From NCBI RefSeq assembly GCF_900100785.1, contig NZ_FNCP01000001.1, forward strand, positions 331,169 to 395,168: a stretch of 64,000 nt of DNA. Direction: 5' to 3'. The notes beneath the pieces are model-generated. The model ran no database searches. It saw only the letters and a program-made list of their open reading frames with translations, and was not told the origin of the DNA. The first letter of the stretch is position 1. Each line of letters starts with the position of its first letter. The stretch comes from Desulfosporosinus hippei DSM 8344. Lineage in GTDB: Bacteria > Bacillota > Desulfitobacteriia > Desulfitobacteriales > Desulfitobacteriaceae. Both the position numbers and the translations under genes were made by a program. This document shows, one piece after another, positions 28,888-37,144 of this stretch.

Positions 28888-29552
28888 GGAGCACTTTAGT
28901 GCAGTAGTACCAATGAGTGCAATCGATAAGGCCTGAAGAAATGCATCAGGCTTTTTATGAGCCAAATTCGTTTACTGCGCGCCTTTGCATCACCGATGCA
29001 AACAGACTACCTCAAACCTCGTTCCCACCCCCGTCCACCCCTAAGCCAGGAGGAAGCTTCTTAGCTGAGGGAGCACTTTAGTGGAATCGCGTCAATGAGC
29101 GCAGTCGATACGGCGTGAAGAAAGCTAACCTCAATTCACTTATTACCGCACCTTTGCATCACCGATGCAAACAGCCTACCTCAACCTCGTTCCAACTCCC
29201 CGTCGACCCCTAAGCCAGGAGGAAGCTTCTTAGCTGAGGGAGCACTTTAGTGGAATCGCGTCAATGAGCGCAGTCGATACGGCGTGAAGAAAGCTAACCC
29301 CAATTCACTTATTACCGCGCCTTTGCATCAACGATGCAAACAGCCTCCCCCAACCTCGTTCCCATCCCCCGTCGACCCCTAAGCCAGGAGGAAGCTTCTT
29401 AGCTGAGGGAGCACTTTAGTGGAATCGCGTCAATGAGCGCAGGCGATAAGGCGTGAAGAAACGCAACGGTTCACATGCAGAAAGCCCAGTGGTTTTGCGT
29501 TTTAGCCTTATCGACAAGGGAATAGCGATGAAACGTGTGCGACTGGGCTAAG
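28888..29552. repeat. Tandem array of a 169-bp structured repeat
   Basis: CCTTTGCATC begins at 28982, 29151 and 29320, giving a period of 169 bp with high identity between units. Each unit carries AAGCTTCTTAGCTGAGGGAG and GAATCGCGTCAATGAGCGCA, the 5' half of the family. A partial unit starts at 28888 (GGAGCACTTTAGTG). Only the last unit is followed by a complete 3' half. It fills the gap between the MNT gene and spoIIP. Confidence 0.85.
29398..29552 (+). repeat. Structured repeat element, copy 3 (spoIIP 3' end)
   Basis: The complete element closing the array. CTTAGC (29398-29403) pairs with GCTAAG (29547-29552). Inner stems pair ATCGC with GCGAT (GTCGC/GCGAC in copies 1 and 2), CGATAAGGC with GCCTTATCG, and AACGCAA with TTGCGTT. 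The core reads GCCCAGTGGTTTTG (29484-29497). Its right end overlaps the spoIIP stop codon (TAG at 29550-29548). Confidence 0.72.
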
Positions 29553-30639
29553 ACGCTTCCTCCCCTATCCACTGAGCCAAAACCTCAGCAAAGGCCTCGG
29601 CCGCCCTATTCGATTCATCTAAAGTATTATATTGATCCCCAAATTCCAGCAACAACCCGCCCTCCGAGAGATGTTGGTTGTACCTGGCATCTGCCGCATA
29701 ACTAATCTTGGAAACAAAAAGCCCGGGATGTTTTTTCTCGGCAATTGCCATTAATTCCTTTGCCAAAGCCTCATTCTTTTGCCAGTGGGGATTTTTCTTT
29801 CCGATAACAACCAAAATCTTGCTAGCTTCTTTCCCATTGACTTTGACCGTTGATTTTTTGAAACCCGGTGGTAAGCCATCTCGGTGAATATCGAGTAGTA
29901 CTTTTATTGAAGGATGATCCTTAAGTAATTGAGTAGCTGTTTTTACAGACTCACTATAGGCTTTCATAAAGTCCACCGCATCATGAATCGTTAGATCATG
30001 AACGGCACCAACTCCCTTTTTCTCAAGGGCATTTTTTAAGGTTTCTCCAACAGTGACAATATCTCCGTTTTTCCCAGGTAAGCGATCGGGACCGCCATTC
30101 CCCCCATAGCTTTCACTATTATGTGTATTATAAATACCGACAACGACTCCGGACTCCCCAGGTTTAACAGGCAAAGACGGGGCGGGCAGCCCATTCTGAT
30201 TAGGAGTCAGGCTTTCTATTGGTTCTAATATCGGACCCTCAAACTCAGGGTCATCAGGGTTATAGGCCCATCCCAGCCAAACAGGCCCTTGCGGAGGATG
30301 AGAGAAAAATCCTAAAAAAAATGTCCGCGGATCTGAAATATTTACACCAGTTAATAAAAACATACTTACTGCCAAACCCTGCTGTCTCGCTAAATTCACT
30401 CGAGCACGTTCGGGTTGAGAATACCCCGGAGCACCTTCTAGCAGAATAGCTTCAAAGGGAAAGGACTGTTGAGTGAGAAACTGAACAAATTGATAGGAAC
30501 CCCCGCTCCGAAGGGCATAGGCGAGCCCTAAAACAATTACTAAACTAACAACTCCCAAAAAGAACCCGCGCACCCATTCTTTAAAAGACCAAATCTTAAA
30601 GTTTTTTTTCTGACGGTGGTAAAAATCTTCCCGTAGCAA
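29548..30639 (-). CDS. spoIIP: Stage II sporulation protein SpoIIP
   Basis: Membrane-anchored amidase/endopeptidase of the SpoIIDMP complex that degrades septal peptidoglycan during engulfment. The 363 residues have a basic N-terminus, one membrane helix (about 29-46, GFFLGVVSLVIVLGLAYAL), a linker, and the amidase domain with IYNTHNSESYGG, LLDIHRDGLPP and the closing LLEFGDQYNTLDE. The start is a TTG at 30639 with AGGAGG 9 bases upstream. The usual neighbour gpr is absent; its stop codon lies inside a repeat element. Confidence 0.93.
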   Translation of the reverse strand: MLREDFYHRQKKNFKIWSFKEWVRGFFLGVVSLVIVLGLAYALRSGGSYQFVQFLTQQSFPFEAILLEGAPGYSQPERARVNLARQQGLAVSMFLLTGVNISDPRTFFLGFFSHPPQGPVWLGWAYNPDDPEFEGPILEPIESLTPNQNGLPAPSLPVKPGESGVVVGIYNTHNSESYGGNGGPDRLPGKNGDIVTVGETLKNALEKKGVGAVHDLTIHDAVDFMKAYSESVKTATQLLKDHPSIKVLLDIHRDGLPPGFKKSTVKVNGKEASKILVVIGKKNPHWQKNEALAKELMAIAEKKHPGLFVSKISYAADARYNQHLSEGGLLLEFGDQYNTLDESNRAAEAFAEVLAQWIGEEAS

Positions 30640-30736
30640 AGGACTTGTCCTCCTTCCTCTTATAGAAGAAGTATGAAGAACAAGTCCAATCTAGAACTAA
30701 AAACTTATTTTGTTAAATTTAATGCTCTTCTATGTT

Positions 30737-31066
30737 TTAACGAAGCGTTGTAGGAACAAAGCTGTCTACTATTCCAATAACTAAAGAAGCAAGTAACGCT
30801 CCAATAATTGATACTGAAATATAGCCTGGAACGAGAAACTGGCTGAAGTAAATAACCACAGCGGCTGTAAGAAATCCAATAGAGCCCCGTCCGACGCGAG
30901 AAATTCTATCACCGAATAATTTTTCAGCTGCATAGCCAAGTATAGCAATTACTGCAGCAGCAACGAGCGCGCCCGTAAATCCATTTACGCGAAGTCCGGG
31001 AACAATCCAACTTACCAACATCAGAACCAAAGCCGATACAATAAACCTTACGATCATTCCTATCAT
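30737..31066 (-). CDS. Small four-helix membrane protein, phage-holin-4_2-like
   Basis: A 109-residue protein with four hydrophobic helices and short loops (GLRVNGFTGALVAAAVIAIL, VGRGSIGFLTAAVVIYFSQF, ending SIIGALLASLVIGIVDSFVP). It matches the 'phage holin family' that is common in spore formers and not tied to prophage; some members are linked to sporulation. ATG 31066 is preferred since AAAGGAGGG stands 7 bases upstream. It lies divergent to rpsT and 97 bp upstream of spoIIP. Confidence 0.78.
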   Translation of the reverse strand: MIGMIVRFIVSALVLMLVSWIVPGLRVNGFTGALVAAAVIAILGYAAEKLFGDRISRVGRGSIGFLTAAVVIYFSQFLVPGYISVSIIGALLASLVIGIVDSFVPTTLR

Positions 31067-31174
31067 TACAGACCCTCCTTTAATTACTAACAATTTTGTG
31101 TCGATCTAATACAAGGTTTAGTTTAAACAAAACAAACACTTTTTATTTATGATCTATTAATTTCCTGTTTTTCC

Positions 31175-31203
31175 TTGATAAATTTACAACCTAATGTTAG
31201 AAT
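31175..31203 (+). promoter_or_regulatory. Sigma-A promoter of rpsT
   Basis: TTGATA (31175-31180), 17-bp spacer, TAGAAT (31198-31203), about 50 bp before the rpsT start. Confidence 0.7.
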
Positions 31204-31255
31204 ATAGTTTGTGCAACAAAACGAAGAATACCATAACCAAAGGGGGTGACTATAA

Positions 31256-31528
31256 GTGCCAAACATTAAATCCGCAATCAAAAGAGTTGAGTTGGAAAAA
31301 GCTCGCACGATTAAAAATGCTGCTGCAAAATCTACATTACGGACAACAATTCGCCGTTTTGAAGAAGCAATCAGCACGGATTCCGAGACTGCAGCACTCG
31401 CTTTGAAAAGGGCTGCTCGTGCTTTGGATAAAGCCTCCTCCAAGGGTTTGATTCATAAAAACTTAGCTGCTCGCAAGAAGTCCCGTCTCACGAGAAGATT
31501 CAGCAAGCATTTTGCTCAAGTAGGCTAA
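31256..31528 (+). CDS. rpsT: 30S ribosomal protein S20
   Basis: Small basic primary 16S rRNA-binding protein of the 30S subunit. The 90 residues show the S20 pattern: PNIKSAIKRVELEKARTIKN at the start, KSTLRTTIRRFEEAI, and KNLAARKKSRLTRRF at the end. The start is GTG at 31256 with GGGGGTG upstream. It is the only confident protein gene on the plus strand and has its own promoter and terminator. rpsT next to holA is a frequent arrangement. Confidence 0.97.
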   Translation: MPNIKSAIKRVELEKARTIKNAAAKSTLRTTIRRFEEAISTDSETAALALKRAARALDKASSKGLIHKNLAARKKSRLTRRFSKHFAQVG

Positions 31529-31544
31529 ACAAGCCCATGACTAA

Positions 31545-31600
31545 GAGGGTATCGCAAACTATTTTAAAAAGTAGTTTGCGATACCCTCTAGTTTGTTTTC
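31545..31600 (+). terminator. Terminator of rpsT
   Basis: A perfect 17-bp stem, GAGGGTATCGCAAACTA with TAGTTTGCGATACCCTC, followed by TAGTTTGTTTTC; it starts 17 bp after the rpsT stop. Confidence 0.92.
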
Positions 31601-31766
31601 TACGATTAACGATTAAAACTCAAGCAAAAGTGCGTTGAGTTTCTTTTTTTATATTTAAAAGGATAAATCTTAACTATACTCATAAACATTATGATTATCT
31701 CATGCCGCAGTAAATATAGGCGAGAAAATGTAGCCCTTTACCCGTTTTGCGAAGAGAAGACTGCAT

Positions 31767-32786
31767 TCAAGCTAATTCTCCCTCACAAAACCTAATGATC
31801 ATCATTTCCAACAACAACCCCGGATCACCGCCTCCAGTTTTCAGGGCTACATCCGTATTCAAACACTCAACTAAACTTTGGGACAACTGCTTGGTTGATA
31901 GTTTTAAAGATTGTTGCCATATTTTTTGAGCTTCATAGGGTTTAATCCCTAACATAGCAGGAACCTCGTTGACGTTCCCTCCTCGCTTACGAAGTGCGTC
32001 ACAGCCAAGCAGAAGCCTAACCTGTCTAACCATTAAGGTCAGAACTTTTAAAGGATGTTCTTCCCGCAACACATCCCGCAAGGTCTTAATAGCCTTTTCA
32101 GAGGATCGCGCCGCTATTGCATCCAAAAGACTGAAAATGCTCGCTTCAATCGTTCGAGTGGAAATAGCTTGCACATCTTCCATCGATATTTTGGTACGAT
32201 CTCCCACGAAAACTACCAGCTTATCTAACTCTTGACTTAAAACTCCCGTGTGATGCCCTACCCATTCAATGAATCCCGATAAAACTTGAGTATCCATTGC
32301 TTTTCCCCGGACCTTTAACTCGGACTGAACCCAGGCCATCCATTCCTGAGGACGTTTTGGCGCACAGAATTCCAAGACTTCACCAACACGATCTAAAGCT
32401 TTATAAAATTTTCTTCCTCTATGAACACTTTCAGCAATAAAAAGCAGACAGGTCGAAGGATTTGGATCTGAAAAGTACTCCATAAACGGCTCTAGATCTG
32501 CTGTTTGTCCATCTTGAAAGTAGGTTGCCTCTTCAACCACAACTAACCGCCCTGCAAAAAAAGACATCGTATTAGCACGCTCAACAATTTCCGCCGGAGA
32601 CAATACTTTAGGGTCTAAGACCTCAATCCCGCCACCGGAAGGATCCATCGTTAAATAGAACGACTTAAGGACTTGAAACCCTTCCTGAATTAAAAACCGA
32701 TCCTCACCATACCAAAGATAAATTGACGGAACCCGCCCCGTCTTTATGCTTTCCTTAATTTGTTCTATCTCACGCAATTCATCCAC
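31767..32786 (-). CDS. holA: DNA polymerase III delta subunit
   Basis: Clamp-loader subunit that opens the beta sliding clamp. The 339 residues fit the family: YLWYGEDRFLIQEGFQVLKS near the N-terminus, LVVVEEATYF in the AAA-like domain, and VFVGDRTKISMEDVQAIST in the lid. The C-terminal helical part ends with LLEMMIIRFCEGELA. The start is a GTG at 32786 with TAGGAGTAGAG upstream. It lies between the comEC terminator and the 3' end of rpsT, converging with it. Confidence 0.92.
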   Translation of the reverse strand: MDELREIEQIKESIKTGRVPSIYLWYGEDRFLIQEGFQVLKSFYLTMDPSGGGIEVLDPKVLSPAEIVERANTMSFFAGRLVVVEEATYFQDGQTADLEPFMEYFSDPNPSTCLLFIAESVHRGRKFYKALDRVGEVLEFCAPKRPQEWMAWVQSELKVRGKAMDTQVLSGFIEWVGHHTGVLSQELDKLVVFVGDRTKISMEDVQAISTRTIEASIFSLLDAIAARSSEKAIKTLRDVLREEHPLKVLTLMVRQVRLLLGCDALRKRGGNVNEVPAMLGIKPYEAQKIWQQSLKLSTKQLSQSLVECLNTDVALKTGGGDPGLLLEMMIIRFCEGELA

Positions 32787-32895
32787 CTCTACTCCTATTA
32801 TAAGTGGTACGTATCCAAGAGTCCAAGGCAGAATCTTCTTCCGCTATAATTGTGCGTAAGAATTTGTATACGGCAAGTTCAGATTTGGGATAGTA

Positions 32896-32925
32896 CAAAA
32901 AAAGTCCTCCACGGTAGTGGAGGAG
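32896..32925 (-). terminator. Terminator of comEA-comEC
   Basis: CTCCTCCAC-TACC-GTGGAGGAC on the minus strand followed by seven T, 100 bp after the comEC stop. Confidence 0.88.
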
Positions 32926-33025
32926 CAAAAGAAAGAGGAGGAGAAAAGAGATGTTCCTTACTATTGTTACCCTGTATTACCTTTTTATACATTAAATACT
33001 AAAATATAAAAGAATTTATTTAGAG

Positions 33026-35497
33026 TTAGCTTCCCAGATATCGGCCAGGCAGGATTTCAACTCCCTGCTCCCCTATCAATACCCGGATTGTCCCATGCTC
33101 ATCTGTTCGAAAGACCGGAACATGACGCTCCTCCCAATATTTCAATACGTCTTTCGCAGGATGTCCGAAAGTATTTTTGCCAACAGAGATTAAAGCAGCT
33201 TCGGGATCCATGCTTTCTAACCAGGGAGTATATAAAGAGAAACGACTTCCATGATGGGGTACTTTAAAAATATCTGTTTCCAAATTTGCGCCTGACTCAA
33301 AAATGTCCTGCATTTCCTCTTCTTCCATATCGGCTGTTAGCATAAAGCTTTGCTCTAGGTAATTAAGCTTAAGCACCAACGAGTTATTATTGGGATCTGA
33401 ATTAGTTCCCTCCAGAAGTCGATAGGGGCCCAAAACATCCAACCATGCCCCAGACCCTAAATTAATTTGATCCCCGGCTTGCAGCACACGCAGCTTCTCT
33501 GACTGTCGGGTTAGTCCCATGGGAAGACCTTCTTGCCATTCTTTATTTTCCAGGCGCTCACCCACAGCAGGCACCCCAACCCAACCAGTTGGAATATTAG
33601 CAAGCACTGCACGTGCTCCGCCAATATGATCTGCATCTTCATGAGTTATTAAGAAGGCATCCAAAGCTCCTATCCCTCTATGCAGTAAATAGGGAAGAAC
33701 TATTCGTTCACCGGCATCGAAGGTCTCACTTCGAGGTCCGGCATCTAACAAAATGGCATGACCCTCCGGACTAAGAATTAACAGAGCATCTCCTTGACCA
33801 ACATCAATCATGGCCACTTCCAACTCTTGTTGGGCATTCCAAGGGCTCCACAACAATAATAAGATCAACAGAGTTCCGCCCCAACTAACCATCCACCGCT
33901 TTACATGCATAGGACTAAAGGACAGACTGACCAGCCTCCGTTGTACCTCTAAGCAAAATTCCCAAGGACATCTCTGGACCAGTTTGCCTGAAATAGATCT
34001 CAATCCTCTTCTGTGGTAAACCCATCTGGCCTGTAGAGTAAAAAACGCACGCTCTTTTCCCCACAATAGAATTCCAATCCCACCATACCAAACAATCCAA
34101 AAAAGAGGGCCCGGGTTCAAAACCCAAACATCAGCATACGGTAATTCTGCCAGCTTTTCTAAAATTGTATTCGTTCCTTTTAACAACCATAAACTGGCCT
34201 GGAATAAAGGAGCAGATAACTCTGCAGAAAAAGATAGGATCACGCCAATCAGCCCTAATTCTAAGACACTGCCTAAGATAAAAAGAATAAAGACATTTAC
34301 AACAAACCCAACTAAGGATAACCGATGAAAGGCTGCAATCAAGAGCGGAAGCGTTGCCACTTGCGCCGCTAAAGTACCGGCCAAAGCAAGTCTAACTAAA
34401 GCAGGTATCTTTGCCAAAAACTTAATCTCCAGAATACGTGGCGTTAACACCACAATTCCCCAAGCTGCAGCAAAGGATAGTTGAAAACCTAGATCCTGAA
34501 TAATCAAGGGATTATTTATAAATAGACCGACAGCAGCAAAAAACAACCATCTTAGGGTAGCTACTTTTCCTTGCCCCAAGCGACCAAGGATCAGAGCTAT
34601 TCCTAAAATAGTTGCCCTAACAATCGGAGCGTTTCCTCCACAAAGGGCGGCATACAGCAAAAGCACCAAAACCGTTCCAACAATCCTAAATCTCTTGGGC
34701 AAGAACCAAAACAACAGCCAAGAAAACCCCAAGACAAAAGCCACATTGGAGCCTGAGGCAGCAAAAACATGAAGCACACCCGTTACCTTATACCGTTCTA
34801 TGATATCATCGGGTATTTGGCTGGAATCTCCAAACAGAATCCCTTCCAAAACTCCCGTCTCTGCTGATTCCCAGGCTAAAAGCCGATCCCGAACCTGTTG
34901 ACGAATCTGCCAAGTCATACTCGGCTTCCCCGCAGTAAGAAGTGTCGTATCCCCCTGAGCATACATCCTTCCGCTCAAGCCTCTAACCCCATAATAAAGG
35001 CGCTGATCAAACCCACTAGGTGTACCAAGAGACTTAGGTCTTTCCAGATGGCCCTTAAAGCTAACCAGATCCCCGGGCCGGATCCTTCTCCACTCGCCTG
35101 GAACCTGCCCTGAGCCGTCCGGATAAACAGCTAACTGATAAGTCTCCCCCTTAACCTCCCCTTCCTCAACTCTAATTAATCCAACAGCCTTATCCTTAGA
35201 AACATTCCAATCCTTTATAAATCCAATAATTTCCACACGATCTAGAATAAGCGGCTCCGGCAAAGTACGCTCAGCAAAAGCCCCATAGAGAAAGCCCAGC
35301 ATAAGACTCACTGCCAATAAAGGAATCTCAGGACGAAACAATCGTCCAAAAAAGTCACGAGGGCACCACAATATAAAGCGTCCCCCGATCAGAATAAGAA
35401 TCCCTAAAATCCAAAATCGCCCTTGAACCGGAACATAAGCTCCACAAATTCCTCCCATCAAGAGAGCGACAGCACGAATAATCCAAGGGTCCCTCAT
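33026..35497 (-). CDS. comEC: ComEC/Rec2 DNA-uptake channel protein
   Basis: Inner-membrane protein that carries single-stranded DNA into the cell during transformation. The 823 residues comprise an N-terminal soluble domain between helices (about 60-190), the multi-helix competence domain (about 215-480, FAASGSNVAFVLGFSWLLFW), and a metallo-beta-lactamase-like domain from about 560 (MIDVGQGDALLI, THEDADHIGG, VPHHGSRFS). The metal motif HxxDxDH is intact. It overlaps comEA by 4 bp. Whether this organism is naturally competent is not known from the window. Confidence 0.94.
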   Translation of the reverse strand: MRDPWIIRAVALLMGGICGAYVPVQGRFWILGILILIGGRFILWCPRDFFGRLFRPEIPLLAVSLMLGFLYGAFAERTLPEPLILDRVEIIGFIKDWNVSKDKAVGLIRVEEGEVKGETYQLAVYPDGSGQVPGEWRRIRPGDLVSFKGHLERPKSLGTPSGFDQRLYYGVRGLSGRMYAQGDTTLLTAGKPSMTWQIRQQVRDRLLAWESAETGVLEGILFGDSSQIPDDIIERYKVTGVLHVFAASGSNVAFVLGFSWLLFWFLPKRFRIVGTVLVLLLYAALCGGNAPIVRATILGIALILGRLGQGKVATLRWLFFAAVGLFINNPLIIQDLGFQLSFAAAWGIVVLTPRILEIKFLAKIPALVRLALAGTLAAQVATLPLLIAAFHRLSLVGFVVNVFILFILGSVLELGLIGVILSFSAELSAPLFQASLWLLKGTNTILEKLAELPYADVWVLNPGPLFWIVWYGGIGILLWGKERAFFTLQARWVYHRRGLRSISGKLVQRCPWEFCLEVQRRLVSLSFSPMHVKRWMVSWGGTLLILLLLWSPWNAQQELEVAMIDVGQGDALLILSPEGHAILLDAGPRSETFDAGERIVLPYLLHRGIGALDAFLITHEDADHIGGARAVLANIPTGWVGVPAVGERLENKEWQEGLPMGLTRQSEKLRVLQAGDQINLGSGAWLDVLGPYRLLEGTNSDPNNNSLVLKLNYLEQSFMLTADMEEEEMQDIFESGANLETDIFKVPHHGSRFSLYTPWLESMDPEAALISVGKNTFGHPAKDVLKYWEERHVPVFRTDEHGTIRVLIGEQGVEILPGRYLGS

Positions 35498-36132
35498 GGC
35501 CCAACCGTCACTTGAGCAGCCATCTTCTCAAAGGTTTTGGGACCGATACCAGAAACATTCTGCAAGTCTTCTGCCCTGGCAAAGAGTCCATTCTCAGTCC
35601 GATATTGAATAATTCGTTCCGCTAAAGCCGGCCCGATACCGGACAGCTTATCCAACTCCGCCGCTCCGGCAGTGTTAATATTAATTTTGCCGTCCACCGA
35701 CACAGAAGTCCCAGTAGCTGGTGCTGGTGCAGCAGCGGCGGTAGCCGCGGCAGTCGCGGCAGCGGATGGAGAACCAACACCTCCCATTCCACTTGAATTC
35801 CCAGTTGCCGGATCAAGTGGAGCAACCACAGCCTTAAAGGGAACCGTAACCTTCTGCCCATCCTTAAGCTTTTCAGCCGGATTCATGTTCTCTAAATTCG
35901 CCTCCGGTAACAGTTGAACCTGCTTAAGAGCATCATCTAATCTGGCGTCAGGTGCTAAATGAACAAGACCCGGGCTTTCAACTGCCCCTGCCACATAAAC
36001 CACAATCTCACGACTGGAATCCGACTTTTGAACATAGGCGTAAGTACCATGAGGAAGAAAGAGCTTCCAAATCGCTATAATAACCAAGGCAACCAGCACA
36101 AACCACCATACATAGCGAAGCTTCCGTTCCAT
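35494..36132 (-). CDS. comEA: ComEA, double-stranded DNA receptor for uptake
   Basis: Membrane-anchored DNA-binding protein of the competence apparatus. From ATG 36132 (GGGGGAAGG upstream) the 212 residues have one N-terminal helix (YVWWFVLVALVIIAIWKLFL), an SLBB domain (VVYVAGAVESPGLVHLAPDA...LLPEANLENM), an Ala/Thr/Pro-rich linker, and a double helix-hairpin-helix at the C-terminus (ININTAGAAELDKLSGIGPA, LQNVSGIGPKTFEK). It is followed directly by comEC. Confidence 0.93.
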   Translation of the reverse strand: MERKLRYVWWFVLVALVIIAIWKLFLPHGTYAYVQKSDSSREIVVYVAGAVESPGLVHLAPDARLDDALKQVQLLPEANLENMNPAEKLKDGQKVTVPFKAVVAPLDPATGNSSGMGGVGSPSAAATAAATAAAAPAPATGTSVSVDGKININTAGAAELDKLSGIGPALAERIIQYRTENGLFARAEDLQNVSGIGPKTFEKMAAQVTVGP

Positions 36133-36238
36133 AAATCCTTCCCCCTGCACGATTAATTGAATCCATTAGTTTGCTTCAATTCCTCTTTATTCCTTCTTTT
36201 TCCTGCCGCGAAGAATCATTTATCCTGTCGAACTCTAG

Positions 36239-36267
36239 CGTGTTGGGGGGACGGTCCCCCCAACACG
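36239..36267. repeat. GGGACGGTCCC hairpin (REP-like)
   Basis: CGTGTTGGGGGGA and TCCCCCCAACACG form a perfect 13-bp stem with a 3-base loop. The ACGGTCCCCCCAACACGC side recurs at 37115-37132. It lies in the 320-bp gap between comEA and the toxin gene. Confidence 0.7.
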
Positions 36268-36297
36268 CCAACAGGCAACACTATCTAGATGGTCAAA

Positions 36298-36338
36298 CAA
36301 AAAGAGCTGTCCAAGAAAATTAAGATCTTGGACAACTC
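36298..36338 (-). terminator. Terminator after the toxin-antitoxin pair
   Basis: GAGTTGTCCAAGA pairs with TCTTGGACAGCTC (one mismatch) and is followed by TTTTTGTTTG on the minus strand, 115 bp after the toxin stop. Confidence 0.82.
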
Positions 36339-36452
36339 CATATTTGTAGTTATATTCGATGGGGCAGCCAGAAGTCACCATATTCTCTGGTCTGTGGTAC
36401 AGTAAATGATGAAGGGAAAAAGCTGTTTTCTTTCACTAAGGATCTTCTTCGG

Positions 36453-36725
36453 TTATTTGTATATTCCTCCACGAGAATCTATTGCCTGAACGTACACAAT
36501 CTTTTCAGAATGATTGACTTCAAAAAGTATGCGGAAAGCACCAATACGAAGACGATATAAGCTCTGTTGACCCTTTATATGTTTTATGTCACCAGTCGGG
36601 GGAATTGAAATAAGTCCCGCCAGCCCTTTGGCAATACGTATTTGGATAGAGACTTCTTGCTTGGCCAGAAATTTGACCGCATCCTTACGGTAGATCAACT
36701 CGTAATCCGAATTCACGCCTTGCAT
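36453..36725 (-). CDS. RelE/ParE-type toxin
   Basis: A 90-residue plasmid-stabilisation-fold protein, probably a ribosome-dependent mRNA interferase or gyrase poison of the RelE/ParE superfamily. YELIYRKDAVKFLAKQE opens it; DIKHIKGQQSLYRLRIGAFR and ILFEVNHSEKIVYVQAIDSR give the conserved RxxxGxxR and the terminal beta strand with R. ATG 36725 is the likely start; the gene overlaps the antitoxin by about 40 bp. The target cannot be told from the sequence. Confidence 0.85.
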   Translation of the reverse strand: MQGVNSDYELIYRKDAVKFLAKQEVSIQIRIAKGLAGLISIPPTGDIKHIKGQQSLYRLRIGAFRILFEVNHSEKIVYVQAIDSRGGIYK

Positions 36726-36942
36726 CCTCCCCCGTAACATAACCGACATCACTATTGAGTTGCCTAAGTTCTTCTTCGGTTAAGGGTTCATCATCCGGAT
36801 CAGCTTTATCGATTTTGTCCCAACCTTCTGGCTTTTTTGCTGAACGGTTTAAGAGATACTGCATGAAGTCAAAAACTGTTTTTTGATCATCTTCAGGAAG
36901 ACGCTCAACTAAATCATGAATATCTTCTTTCCGAATAACCAT
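36685..36942 (-). CDS. Antitoxin partner of the RelE-type toxin
   Basis: An 85-residue protein starting MVIRKEDIHDLVERLPEDDQ with a helical N-terminal segment (KTVFDFMQYLLNRS) and an acidic, flexible C-terminal half (DKADPDDEPLTEEELRQLNS), typical of antitoxins that wrap a RelE toxin. AGGAGGTTGTGCCTC precedes ATG 36942. Order antitoxin-toxin with overlap supports an addiction module. The DNA-binding fold is not obvious. Confidence 0.78.
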   Translation of the reverse strand: MVIRKEDIHDLVERLPEDDQKTVFDFMQYLLNRSAKKPEGWDKIDKADPDDEPLTEEELRQLNSDVGYVTGEDARREFGLRVDLP

Positions 36943-37073
36943 GAGGCACAACCTCCTAAAATTCAAAATGACCATTAATATAAGATTATCATGTCTATTA
37001 AGGAAAAACCAGTTTAGACTGTAAAAAACTACAACTTCAGCCCCCTAGTCTCTCGGTCTTTCCCCTCACCCCA

Positions 37074-37132
37074 GGGGGACGACCCTTTTAACACACACAA
37101 TGTGTGTTAAAAGGACCGTCCCCCCAACACGC
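37074..37132. repeat. REP-like double hairpin downstream of phoH
   Basis: GGGGGAC (37074-37080) pairs with GTCCCCC (37118-37124), enclosing CCTTTTAACACACA with TGTGTGTTAAAAGG. The right part repeats the motif at 36251-36267. It ends 13 bp from the phoH stop. Confidence 0.65.
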
Positions 37133-37144
37133 TTCAAGCAACCG

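Noticed and set aside
28888..29552. CRISPR array
   Set aside because: The 169-bp units are continuous repeats without unique spacers and there are no cas genes.
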